A stretch of 64,000 nucleotides of DNA from Monoplex corrugatus (Eukaryota > Mollusca > Gastropoda > Littorinimorpha > Ranellidae), in the NCBI GenBank assembly GCA_030674185.1, contig CM060306.1, forward strand, positions 48,588,208 through 48,652,207. The letters are read 5' to 3'. The notes under the pieces are model-generated. The model saw only the letters and a program-made list of their open reading frames with translations. It was not told the origin of the DNA and made no database searches. Position 1 is the stretch's first letter. Each line of letters starts with the position of its first letter. A program made the translations under genes and the position numbers. Of the stretch, positions 1 through 51,700 are shown in pieces.

Positions 1-308
1 ACTAACTTTGAATCAATAACAACAGGCATTGACAAAACATGAAATGCAAAAATTATTACTATTTGGACGGAAATCACAGTAACATAAATATTCGGGTGCA
101 TAGTAATCAAAGTATGAAGAAGAGCAAAATAGTAGAAATGACTACTAGTCTTCAAAGACCCGCTTCAAAGACATGCAGACATACAAACGTGTGTGCACAT
201 ACGCATACGCATACACACACATATGATTCTGAGTACATTCAGCCTTGTAAACATGTGACCCTGGACCCAAGTTATCCACTCTATCTGTCCTTTTCACATG
301 AATATGCA

Positions 309-536
309 TACACTCTCTCTCTCTCTCTCTCTCTCCCCCCCTCTCCTCTCTTCTCTTCTCACACACACACACACACACACACACAATTTACGCACGCACA
401 GTGTGCGGGATGCTGAACTAGTGTACATTCAGCCTCTTAGACATGTGACCCTTGCTTTACCAAAGCTGTTATCCACTGTTCCACCTACACACACACACAC
501 ACTCTCTCACACTCACACTCACACTCGCACTCACAC
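309..536. repeat. CT and CA microsatellites
   Basis: A CT run (about 311-334) is followed by a CA run (about 360-385), then a further interrupted CA/CT tract at about 487-535. ORFs across these tracts are low-complexity artefacts. The first 300 bases of the window hold nothing else that I recognise. Confidence 0.9.
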
Positions 537-578
537 ATATGTATGTCTTAAAAGGTCATTATTTTGTTAATGATTTAT

Positions 579-3143
579 CATCAACATCATCAGGTGCCCT
601 GCCACATGGTGTTGGCGATCATGGACTTCCATCTGTCTCTATCTCTCGTTGCCCCTAGCATCTCCCCCATCCTCCTCGTCCCCAGCCACTCTGCAAGTCC
701 GTCCAGCGTTTTCTCCCTGGGTCTACCTGGTGCTCTCTTTCCCTCCAGCTTTCCCGTTGTGACCAGTTGTTCCAAATCCCCCTTCCTCATAAAATGGCCT
801 ATAAATGTTGCCTGTCTTTTCCTGATCTTCCTTATGAGTGATCTACTTGTGTCTGCCTCCATCAAGACTGTCTCGTTTGTTTTCGTTGCTGTCCATGGAA
901 TTCTCAACATTCTTCTTAGAAACATCTCGGCTGCCTCAATCTTGTTCTGGCTTTGCTTGTTGACTGTCCACGCCTCACATCCGTACAACAGTATTGGTTC
1001 TATATAACATTCAAAAACATTCGGTATATAAACATAAACATGAACAACATTCGGTATGCAGATGACACCGTGCTAATTGCAGAAAATGAAAGGGACCTAC
1101 AAAACCTTGTGAATATACTGGAAATAGAAAGCAAAGATAAGGGGTTGGTTGGAACTAAACAGCAGGAAGACTGAAGTTATGGTGATCAGCAAAAAACATG
1201 AAATCCCCTCATGCAAAATAACAGCAAATGGCACAACCTTGGCACAGGTTAATAAGTTCAAATACCTGGGAACGGTCATTTCATCAGACGGCAGATGCAC
1301 ATCGGTAATAGCTGGCAGAATTGGCCAAGCCAAAACAGCATTCAAGAAGATGACAAGCATTCTTACCAACAAATGCCTATCAATTAACATCAGAAAGAGA
1401 GTCCTTGAATGTTATATAGAACCAATACTGTTGTACGGATGCGAGGCGTGGACAGTTAGCAAGCAAAGCCAGAGCAAGATTGAGGCAGCCGAGATGTGGT
1501 TTCTCAGAAGAATGTTGAGAGTTCCATGGACAGCAAAGAAAACAAATGAGACAGTCTTGATGGAGGCAGACACAAGTAGATCACTCATAAGGAAGATTAG
1601 GAAAAGACAGGCAACATGTATAGGCCATTTTATGAGTAAGGGGGATTTGGAGCACCTGGTCACAATGGGAAAGCTGGAGGGAAAGACAGCACCAGGTAGA
1701 CCCAGGGAGAGAATGCTGGACGGACTTGCAGAGTGGCTGGGGATGAGGAGGGTGGGGGATATGCTAGGGGCAATGAGAGATAGAGATGGTTGGAAGTCCA
1801 TGGTCGCCAACGCCATGCGGCAGGGCACCTGATGATGATGATGATGATAACATTCAAGAACTCTCTTCCTGATGTTAATTGACAGACATTTGTTGGTAAG
1901 AATGCTTGTCATCTTCTTGAATGCTGTTTTGGCTTGGCCGATTCTGCCGGCTATTTCTGATGTGCATCTGCCGTCTGATGAAATGATCGTTCCCAGGTAT
2001 TGAAATTTATCAACCTGTGTCAAGGTTGTGCCATTTGCTGTTATTTTGCATGAGGGGATTTCATGTTTTTTACTGATCACCATGACTTCAGTCTTCCTGC
2101 TGTTTAGTTCCAGCCCCTTACCTTTGCTTTCTATTTCTAGTATATTCACAAGGTTTTGTAGGTCCCTTTCATTTTCTGCAATTAGCACGGTGTCATCTGC
2201 GTATCGAATATTGTTTATCATTTTCCCTCCAACCTTTAATCCAGGGTCTTCTTCTAGGTTTCTCGTGATGTTTTCGCTGTAAAGTGAAAACAAATCTGGT
2301 GACAAAACACAACCCTGTCTGACTCCTCTTTTGATGTTTTGGAAAGAGCTTACATTGTTTTCTATTCTTATTGCAGCTGTTTGTTCTCAGTACATATTTC
2401 TGATTATTCGTAGAACTTTTCCATCAACATTGAGTCTCTCCAGTTGGTTGATCAATTCATCATGTCTTACCCAATCGAAAGCTTTGGTGTAGTCAACAAA
2501 GCATAAATACAAATCCTTATTCATCGCAATTGACCTCTCTATGATAGTTCTTAGGATGTATATGGCATTAATAGTTCCTTTCCCTTCCACAAATCCACAC
2601 TGTTCTTCTGCTTTTTCTCTTTTGATTCTATTCCTTGTCCTCATCATGATTATTCTTAACAGGATTTTTGTTACATGACTCATCAAACTGATTGTGCGAT
2701 GGAGTTTGCATTCTATAGCCCCCGTCTTCTTTGGAAGTGCAATGAAAATTGATTTTTACATATCTTTGGGGATTTTCCCAGTGTCATAAATTTCATTTAG
2801 CAGGACTGTTATTTTTTCTATGCCAAATTCCTCCAGGGCTTCAATCATCTGTGTAACAATGTTGTCTGGTCCTGGGGCTTTTCCTAGTTTCATCTTTTTC
2901 AGTGCCGCTCTAACTTCATCTTTCATTATGGGTGGTCCTTCAAAGTTCTTTTTCATAATGTGTTCTTCGTTACTGTCATCTGCAAAATGGTCTTTAATGT
3001 ACTCTCCCCATTTGTCTAATATTTTGTCTTTTTCCATGATAAGTGTGCCATCTTTCGACTTCAAGCAACCAGTTGATGTGCATGTATTTTTCCTGTGGAC
3101 AATTTCTTCAATTCGTCTGTACATACCCTGAGGATCCATAATG
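579..3143 (-). mobile_element. RTE-type LINE, 5'-truncated, interrupted by a second copy
   Basis: This is a reverse-transcriptase pseudogene of a non-LTR retrotransposon, read from 3139 down to 593. It shows in order APGPDN, the FVDYTKAFDWVRH block, RGVRQGCVLSP, the catalytic YADD (RYADDTVLIAENE), YLGTIISSDG and a C-terminal YGCEAWTV...LRRMLRIPWTA region. That C-terminal block resembles BovB/RTE proteins, and the very short 3' end with a TGATGATG tail also fits the RTE clade. The upstream endonuclease domain is missing. The frame is continuous but carries two nonsense codons, one after GKIPKDM (near 2756) and one after RIIRNMY (near 2387). The 9-bp ATGATTTAT at 570-578 and 3144-3152 looks like the target duplication, although the ATC-rich tail makes its edge uncertain. 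The element is split at codon LECY|IEP by the copy at 1015-1846. Clade assignment rests on family memory. Confidence 0.85.
1015..1846 (+). mobile_element. RTE LINE copy inserted in its own relative
   Basis: This plus-strand 3' fragment of the same LINE family begins just before the YADD motif (NNIRYADDTVLIAENE, about 1039) and runs to the C-terminal stop at 1832 and a TGATGATGATGATGATGA tail. A four-base duplication (ggttggtt near 1143) shifts the frame between the YADD part and the ELNSRKTEVMV part, so it is dead. It is flanked by an 11-bp direct repeat ATAACATTCAA at 1004-1014 and 1847-1857, which is the target site inside the older minus-strand element. Removing 843 bases (insert plus one repeat) restores the older element's continuous frame. 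The 5' truncation and the microsatellite tail are typical of target-primed reverse transcription. Confidence 0.85.
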
Positions 3144-3152
3144 ATGATTTAT

Positions 3153-5027
3153 ACCACAGCTAAATATCTATAACTTTGGATCTGATTTTTTACCACAGAC
3201 ACTCACATATTGCAGGCACACAATTACACAGTTAAACATCTGCACACACACACACACTAACACAATTGAGTTACACATTTGAATACATGCACACTTTAAA
3301 AAAAAAAGAAAGGGTCACACATGCACACATACACATGGAAGCACACATGTGTACAGCCATGCACAGAAAAGGAAACTGATCCACACAAACTATAAAATCA
3401 CAGTCTGATGCCCTACACATATGACAGCAGTGCAACCTTTAAAATGTTTCATACTACACAGTTTGCATCTGTTCTAGTCATAGAAGTTAATAAGGATAGA
3501 AGAGTTGCACAGACTGTGACAGTTTTCAGTCCTGAGCATCAGGACCACATAGAATCCAGGACAACTTCATTATACAGTGACTAATATTGTGATAAGAATG
3601 GATGTGATGGCAGATGATGATATTGTGAAAACATTCAGAATCACTTAAAAAACTTTCCACATATATACTAACATTATGTTAGGAAAGTATGATATATACA
3701 TATATACTACTACTAAATGTGCTGTTGCAGTATTGGTCATACCAGTCAGCAATAGCAACAGTGTAAATTGCAGTGTGCATACAGACTACAGTAGATGAAA
3801 CTTATTATCCCCATCTTCCACCTTAGTGATTCCAGAGGCTAGGATCAGCAAGTCTCATCCACTGCATTCCATTATTAGTGAGCTCATACACACAGTAAGG
3901 GGTAACCATTAACTTTAAGTTTCTAGCGTAAGACAGCATACGAGTCATGTCAACAACAACAAAAGGTAAAAATTCTTAATTTTTCTGGTTTCTTTTCTTT
4001 GATATTATTTTGAACATATCTGCAAATGATACAAATGTTTAGTAGCATTAAGGAGACAATGCCCAGATGGTGGTGCTGAACTGGTTTTGCTTGCTGTATC
4101 ATTGCATGGTTTGTTCATTTTTCCAAGTAAAGTTGACAAACTTGTACAGAATCAGTGGGACATTTTGAATGAATTTGAGTTTCTTTGGGTGTGATTTAAG
4201 TCTTCTTTTCCAGATGATGTTGAATTTGTCTTGCGCAGATTAAACTATTTATGAAGTCTTGCACATTTTATATGTGACACATTTTATGTAATGCTAATTG
4301 TAATGTAATTAACTGTGGTTGGTCTGTGATGTGTTAATTGGTGATCGCTAGTCCTAATTTTACTTGTTCAACATGTAGATTGTTGCTGGCTAGCAGCGGG
4401 CACTCACTTAATTGGAGCTGTTTCGCCTCCCTGTTAATTTCTGTAAATTGCGTTTGTGACATTTGCAAAATCACACAGCATAAAGGGTTGAATACCAGAT
4501 ATGGAGCCTTAATGAGGATAAACTAGATGTGCCACATCGACCTGGGGCAGCTTAAAACCATGATGATGAGGATAAGTGGTTGTGTTTGTGGGTGTCTGCA
4601 TTGTACTATGACTAATAGTGAATGCTGTCCCGCATCCCCTTTTCCCTGCTGCCATATCACAACAGTAATTAAATGGCACTAGAAGCACAGTTAAAGTGTG
4701 AGCAGCAGTAACCAGGCTCTGCATTGGGGGATCCATCTGCCAGTGAGACAGCCCATCATAGTTTGGATAACATTGTTGAGGTTTGACTAATCCTGGGTGT
4801 GTTGTGTTAGTGCAACAGTTACCATAAAAATGAATAATCCTGTGGAAATGTGGGTGAGTGTGTAAACTAAAAGTGTTATCCTTTCATAGAAATTATATTT
4901 TTAGTTTACAACAAGCACAAATGATGTATGCCTTATATTAGTTACAGTGTGCCATGTATTAGTAAGAAGTTATATTTGTGAGAGTTCTTCTTACCATGCT
5001 GTTTAAAACTTTCCATATGTGTTTCAG
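3153..5027. other. Gene-less stretch before the first visible Rbfox exon
   Basis: Probably an Rbfox intron or 5' flank, since the exon at 5028 starts at an acceptor site. It contains a short CA tract (about 3243-3256) and otherwise AT-rich sequence. I see no coding exon, RNA gene or recognisable repeat. Confidence 0.5.
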
Positions 5028-45567
<40,540 letters not shown>

Positions 45568-46007
45568 AGATGGGGAAGTATACACTACACTGAAAATGAG
45601 AAGCATTTCTGAAAGGACAAGAAGTTGGATTTCTAAACCGTTCTTCCATACAGCGATCAGGAACAGTTTGGCCCTGGCTTTTTTTCATTGTTGTTTTTGT
45701 TTTGGGGTTTTTTTTTGTTTTTTGTTTTTTTTCCCCCCACTTTGGTGGCTATTTTTGTTCATTACATAGTCACTCCATGTGAGGCCACTGTGTTCATCTT
45801 CAAAAGACTTGACAAAGAAAAAAGAAAGAAAAAAAGTGAGTGGCTGTATGGCTGGGCTTGACAGCAAGTTCATCCGACCACAGCTGTGCAGTTGGTAGTT
45901 TTGACAGACCAAAAAGGACTGCACTGCAGGTTCAGTCTTTCTTTGTTTTCTCTACAGTTCATCTTTTGTGGGGGTTTTGTTTGTTTGTTTTTCTTTTCCT
46001 AAGGCAA
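45568..46007 (+). other. Proximal 3' UTR of Rbfox
   Basis: Sequence after the stop codon with poly-T/G tracts around 45680-45740. No poly(A) signal is seen before the repeat array, so the array is probably transcribed as 3' UTR. Confidence 0.4.
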
Positions 46008-48776
46008 CCCAGTCTGTCCCCACCATTCACTCCTTTCTTTCCCTGTCTGTCCCCGTTCTTAAACTGTCTCTGTTTGCACAGTCTGTCCCCACCATTCACG
46101 CCTTTCTTTACCTGTCTGTCCCTGTTTTTAAACTGTCTCTGTACATCTCCCTTCACTGTCTCTGTCTGTCTGTCCCTGTTCTTAAACTGTCTGTACATTT
46201 CCCTTCACTGTCTCTGTTTGTTTGCCCAGTCTGTCCCCACCATTTGCCCCTTTCTTTACCTGTCTGTCCCTGTTCTTAAACTGTCTCTGTACATTTCCCT
46301 TCACTGTCTCTGTTTGTTTGCCCAGTCTGTCCCCACCATTTGCCCCTTTCTTTACCTGTCTGTCCCTGTTCTTAAACTGTCTCTGTACATTTCCCTTCAC
46401 TGTCTCTGTTTGTTTGCCCAGTCTGTCCCCACCATTCACCCCTTTCTTTACCTGTCTGTCCCTGTTCTTAAACTGTCTCTGTACATTTCCCTTCACTGTC
46501 TCTGTTTATTTGCCCAGTCTGTCCCCACCATTCACCCCTTTCTTTACCTGTCTGTCCCTGTTCTTAAACTGTCTCTGTACATTTCCCTTCACTGTCTCTG
46601 TTTATTTGCCCAGTCTGTCCCCACCATTCACCCCTTTCTTTACCTGTCTGTCCCTGTTTTTAAACTGTCTGTACATCTCCCTTCACTGTCTCTGTCTGTC
46701 TGTCCCTGTTCTTAAACTGTCTCTGTACATCTCCCTTCATTGTCTCTGTCTGTCTGTCCCTGTTCTTAAACTGTCTCTGTACATTTCCCTTCACTGTCTC
46801 TGTTTGTTTGCCCAGTCTGTCCCCACCATTCACCCCTATCTTTACCTGTCTGTCCCTGTTCTTAAACTGTCTCTGTACATTTCCCTTCACTGTCTCTGTT
46901 TATTTGCCCAGTCTGTCCCCACCATTCACCCCTTTCTTTACCTGTCTGTCCCTGTTTTTAAACTGTCTGTACATCTCCCTTCACTGTCTCTGTCTGTCTG
47001 TCCCTGTTCTTAAACTGTCTCTGTACATCTCCCTTCATTGTCTCTGTCTGTCTGTCCCTGTTCTTAAACTGTCTCTGTACATTTCCCTTCACTGTCTCTG
47101 TTTATTTGCCCAGTCTGTCCCCACCATTCACCCCTTTCTTTACCTGTCTGTCCCTGTTCTTAAACTGTCTCTGTACATCTCCCTTCACTGTCTCTGTTTA
47201 TTTGCCCAGTCTGTCCCCACCATTCACCCCTTTCTTTACCTGTCTGTCCCTGTTTTTAAACTGTCTCTGTACATCTCCCTTCACTGTCTCTGTCTGTCTG
47301 TCCCTGTTCTTAAACTGTCTCTGTACATCTCCCTTCATTGTCTCTGTCTGTCTGTCCCTGTTCTTAAACTGTCTCTGTACATTTCCCTTCACTGTCTCTG
47401 TTTATTTGCCCAGTCTGTCCCCACCATTCACCCCTTTCTTTACCTGTCTGTCCCTGTTCTTAAACTGTCTCTGTACATCTCCCTTCACTGTCTCTGTTTA
47501 TTTGCCCAGTCTGTCCCCACCATTCACCCCTTTCTTTACCTGTCTGTCCCTGTTCTTAAACTGTCTCTGTACATTTCCCTTCACTGTCTCTGTTTGTTTG
47601 CCCAGTCTGTCCCCACCATTTGCCCCTTTCTTTACCTGTCTGTCCCTGTTCTTAAACTGTCTCTGTACATTTCCCTTCACTGTCTCTGTTTGTTTGCCCA
47701 GTCTGTCCCCACCATTTGCCCCTTTCTTTACCTGTCTGTCCCTGTTCTTAAACTGTCTCTGTACATTTCCCTTCACTGTCTCTGTTTGTTTGCCCAGTCT
47801 GTCCCCACCATTCACCCCTTTCTTTACCTGTCTGTCCCTGTTCTTAAACTGTCTCTGTACATTTCCCTTCACTGTCTCTGTCTGTTTGCCCAGTCTGTCC
47901 CCACCATTCACCCCTTTCTTTACCTGTCTGTCCCTGTTCTTAAACTGTCTCTGTACATTTCCCTTCACTGTCTCTGTTTATTTGCCCAGTCTGTCCCCAC
48001 CATTCACCCCTTTCTTTACCTGTCTGTCCCTGTTCTTAAACTGTCTCTGTACATCTCCCTTCACTGTCTCTGTCTGTCTGTCCCTGTTCTTAAACTGTCT
48101 CTGTACATCTCCCTTCATTGTCTCTGTCTATCTGTCCCTGTTCTTAAACTGTCTCTGTACATTTCCCTTCACTGTCTCTGTTTATTTGCCCAGTCTGTCC
48201 CCACCATTCACCCCTATCTTTACCTGTCTGTCCCTGTTCTTAAACTGTCTCTGTACATCTCCCTTCACTGTCTCTGTTTATTTGCCCAGTCTGTCCCCAC
48301 CATTTGCCCCTTTCTTTACCTGTCTGTCCCTGTTCTTAAACTGTCTCTGTACATTTCCCTTCACTGTCTCTGTTTGTTTGCCCAGTCTGTCCCCACCATT
48401 CACGCCTTTCTTTACCTGCCTGTCCCTGTTCTTAAACTGTCTCTGTACATTTCCCTTCACTGTCTCTGTTTATTTGCCCAGTCTGTCCCCACCATTCACC
48501 CCTTTCTTTACCTGTCTGTCCCTGTTCTTAAACTGTCTCTGTACATCTCCCTTCACTGTCTCTGTTTATTTGCCCAGTCTGTCCCCACCATTTGCCCCTT
48601 TCTTTACCTGTCTGTCCCTGTTCTTAAACTGTCTCTGTACATTTCCCTTCACTGTCTCTGTTTGTTTGCCCAGTCTGTCCCCACCATTCACGCCTTTCTT
48701 TACCTGCCTGTCCCTGTTCTTAAACTGTCTCTGTACATTTCCCTTCACTGTCTCTTGTTTATTTGCCCAGTCTGTC
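46008..48776. repeat. 2.8-kb satellite-like array of 96-bp and 54-bp units
   Basis: The 96-bp unit is a 42-bp part A (TGCCCAGTCTGTCCCCACCA then TTCACCCCTTTCTTTACC) plus a 54-bp part B (TGTCTGTCCCTGTTCTTAAA then CTGTCTCTGTACATTTCCCT TCACTG). Most of the array is A-B, but B also occurs alone in pairs near 46690-46790, 46990-47090, 47290-47390 and 48080-48180; the first three are spaced by 300 bp (AB-AB-B-B), a higher-order unit. Both lengths are multiples of three, so plus-strand frames stay open for up to 713 codons and minus-strand frames for up to 156. Variants (TTTGTTTG/TTTATTTG, TTCACC/TTTGCC, ATTTCCC/ATCTCCC) are few, so the array is young. It is very probably non-coding. Confidence 0.95.
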
Positions 48777-51700
48777 TCTCATTGTGTGTGTCTTCTGTTT
48801 TCGTCTCCGTTTTTACCCTTTCCTCTGTCCGTCTTTCTTATTCTCTGTGCCTCACATGTGCTCTTTCTTCTGTGCTCACTCATCTCTCCTTTGCTCTCTT
48901 CAGTCACCCCATGTGGCGTTCCTTAACTCTGACTGTGCTGTTAGTATAAGACTGCACTGAGAGATTTGTCTGTCATTGAATACTCAACCTTGCAAGCTTT
49001 ATTTTGAACAAAGGTATCTAGTCATTTATGTATCGATTTTACCTCTGGCAGGCAGTTACTGTTATTATTGGTGTTTGTGAATTGTTTGTTGCTAGTAGGT
49101 AGAATGACTTGAATGTCAGAATTTGTTGACTATTGTTCTGCTGTTCTTGATGTGTATTGATTGTGCTGTGAACCTATGTTTTGTTTTTTTATGGTTGGAA
49201 AGGGTGGGTAGGGGGAGATGGTTTGGTTTAAGTTTGTGTTTTTGTTTGTTTGTTTGTGTTTTGTTTTGGATCATTTGTTTATCGACGAGAGAGGTGATGC
49301 AAAAGGAAAGCTGCCAGTTATTGGTTTGTGTATGTATGTTCAATTTTTCCTAAATTGAAATATCATTGAATGTCTATGTTAGCGTCTTATCTTGAGACGA
49401 AATATGGACTCATGTTTGTTCAGTACTGTCAAACTTTAAAGTACATTAATTGGAATTCAGTTGTTTAATGAGATGGAGTCTGTTAACTTTAGATAATATT
49501 GTTTGGGGTCTGTAAATGTTGGGAAATGCTGTTTGCTTTTGCATTCAGACATTGGCATGCTGATTTTTCTTTCAGACACAACAGTGCTGCTTTTGCATTC
49601 AGACATATATTGTTTGCTTGCTTAGTTAAATTTTTTCATTGAAATTCTCAGATATAAACACTTTTTTTTAATGTACACAGAGTATTGCAGGCAATAGAAA
49701 TGTGAAATCATTTCAATGGTCATCAGACCACGCAGTTGCAAGAAACAGTCTGAATTTCTGATAAAATATATAAGTATTGATTGAAGGAACATCATGGTAT
49801 ATCAGTGATGATCAGTAATGAAATATTTTAACTGGGTTCAAGCATTTTAATTGAAACTGGGATCAGTTCTTTGAGTATATGTCTAGGAATCAGAGCAAGG
49901 CAGATACAGAAATCTTACAAAATGTATCCATGGAAAAGAAATCCTGTTCTCCGATTTTAGGTATTAATAGTTTTCCAGGTTATCAGTCTTTTTTTCACCA
50001 TTTTCATAGACCTCAAACAGTCCTTTAGAAAGGACTTTCTTTTATTTTATCGAGTTCTTCCCTTTTTAAACATTTTCTTGTGCCAGTGAAGTATTTCAAT
50101 CATCTGTACATAAAAACATTTAAAACAAATAATCACCTGTAACACATTTCATGTTTGTCTTTTCATTGTCATGTGGTTGGTTTGTCATGTGTTCAGAACT
50201 TACAGTCATCATTAGGCAAAAACATAGGAAGGATCAGTGTTATATGGGTTCTGAGGGCTTGACCCTTGTTGCTGAATTGGACATGACTGGTAACTGCACT
50301 TTAACTGCTGTTGATAATTGAATCTCTGAACTTACATCATTTTCTGGGACTGAATGTGTACATGTGCTTTGTCTTTAATGAAAATCAAACGAATAGTTAT
50401 GTGCAGCTTGTTATTTTGAGACAGTGGTCTTGTAATATTTTAGACTGCCAAAGTTGTTAGAAATGTATCAGTAGTAGTGACAGTCATGAGGGATGGAAGA
50501 ATTATGGCAATGTGTTTGACTGGTACCTATCAAAAGTGAACAGATCTGAAATACGATCTTAGGCATAATCTTGTGGTTTGATAGCTGTGACTGAGAAAGA
50601 CAGTATGAAGCTAATCTTTTAGTATGTGTCTGTCTGTGCAAATCTGGGAATGTATGACATTGTGAAATAGATGACTTTTAAGGTGGAGAAACAAGTGAAA
50701 ATGCATTTGAATATGTTCGTATACACTCCGTGGTGTTATTTTGAATGGTGCTATTTTTTCGTTACAGTTCATGAGAGTACAACTTGAAATAAATTGAAAG
50801 CTTCCTATTAAAAACTGATTGGTAACCATCTCATGAAATCAGTTAAAACCATTAGTGGGGAGGGAGGGGATAGATAGTATGGTTGTGTGTGCAAGTTTTT
50901 AAATCATACTTAACAGCTCTGAAGTTGCCAAAATAGTCTTGCCTGTTTCTCTTGAGACGTTAATTTGAAATTTTAACCAACTTTTTAATGAATAGTAAAT
51001 GTGGTCTTTTGTAATGATTAGTGTTTAGACATCTGAACAAAGAGTTGTAAGTTAACCTGTGTTTTTATAATTTTAAATACTTCTTATTGCGGATGCATGT
51101 TTCGTACTTACAGTCTGGCAAAATTCACAAATCCATTGTCACATATAAACACAACTATCAAGTGCGACATTGGCTAGCATAGCCTGACTACAGTGTTCAA
51201 ATCATTTATCTTTATAAAGAAATGACGTGTAGGTGTGCATGAGTAATGTGTGGGATGTCCAGCTATGATGAAGGCATGTAGGCCCAAAATAATTGCTAGA
51301 GAGTTCAAATTCAAAAGTAGAAATGGTGAAATTCTGAGTCTAACCAGACATATGTCTTGTCTTTTCTGCCTTGGATATGCCTTAGTTAATGTGGGCCAAT
51401 CAGAATCACACTCAAAAACAAAGCTGTCATCATTGTGAAGCACAGGTGATTGATTTGAAAACTTCATCATATTGATGTGAAAGGCCGAGAATCCCTCAGG
51501 AAAGAAAAAAAAAAAAAGAAGTGTCAAAACATTGACTGTCCGTCTGGACTGGAAAAGCGGAAATCAAAGTAGAAGTGTCAGAAGAAATACATGCAAAAGT
51601 ATTCTTGCATCGTTTGCTCATCTGTCACTGTGTCAGTATCCACCATACATGATGCACAATAAGTTGTAAGTTTTGAAATTAAGATTCTATGAGTTTTTTC

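Noticed and set aside
590..1007. Separate plus-strand ORF of 147 codons over the LINE
   Set aside because: It is the antisense shadow of the RTE C-terminal coding region on the minus strand.
1412..2305. 297-codon minus-strand ORF as one protein
   Set aside because: It reads through the junction of two opposed LINE copies: RT sequence up to LECY, then a HHHHH stretch from the tail and antisense sequence.
46808..48949. 713-codon plus-strand ORF (and a 606-codon overlapping one)
   Set aside because: The frame is open only because the tandem units are multiples of three. The peptide is a monotonous repeat in several frames at once and has no domain.
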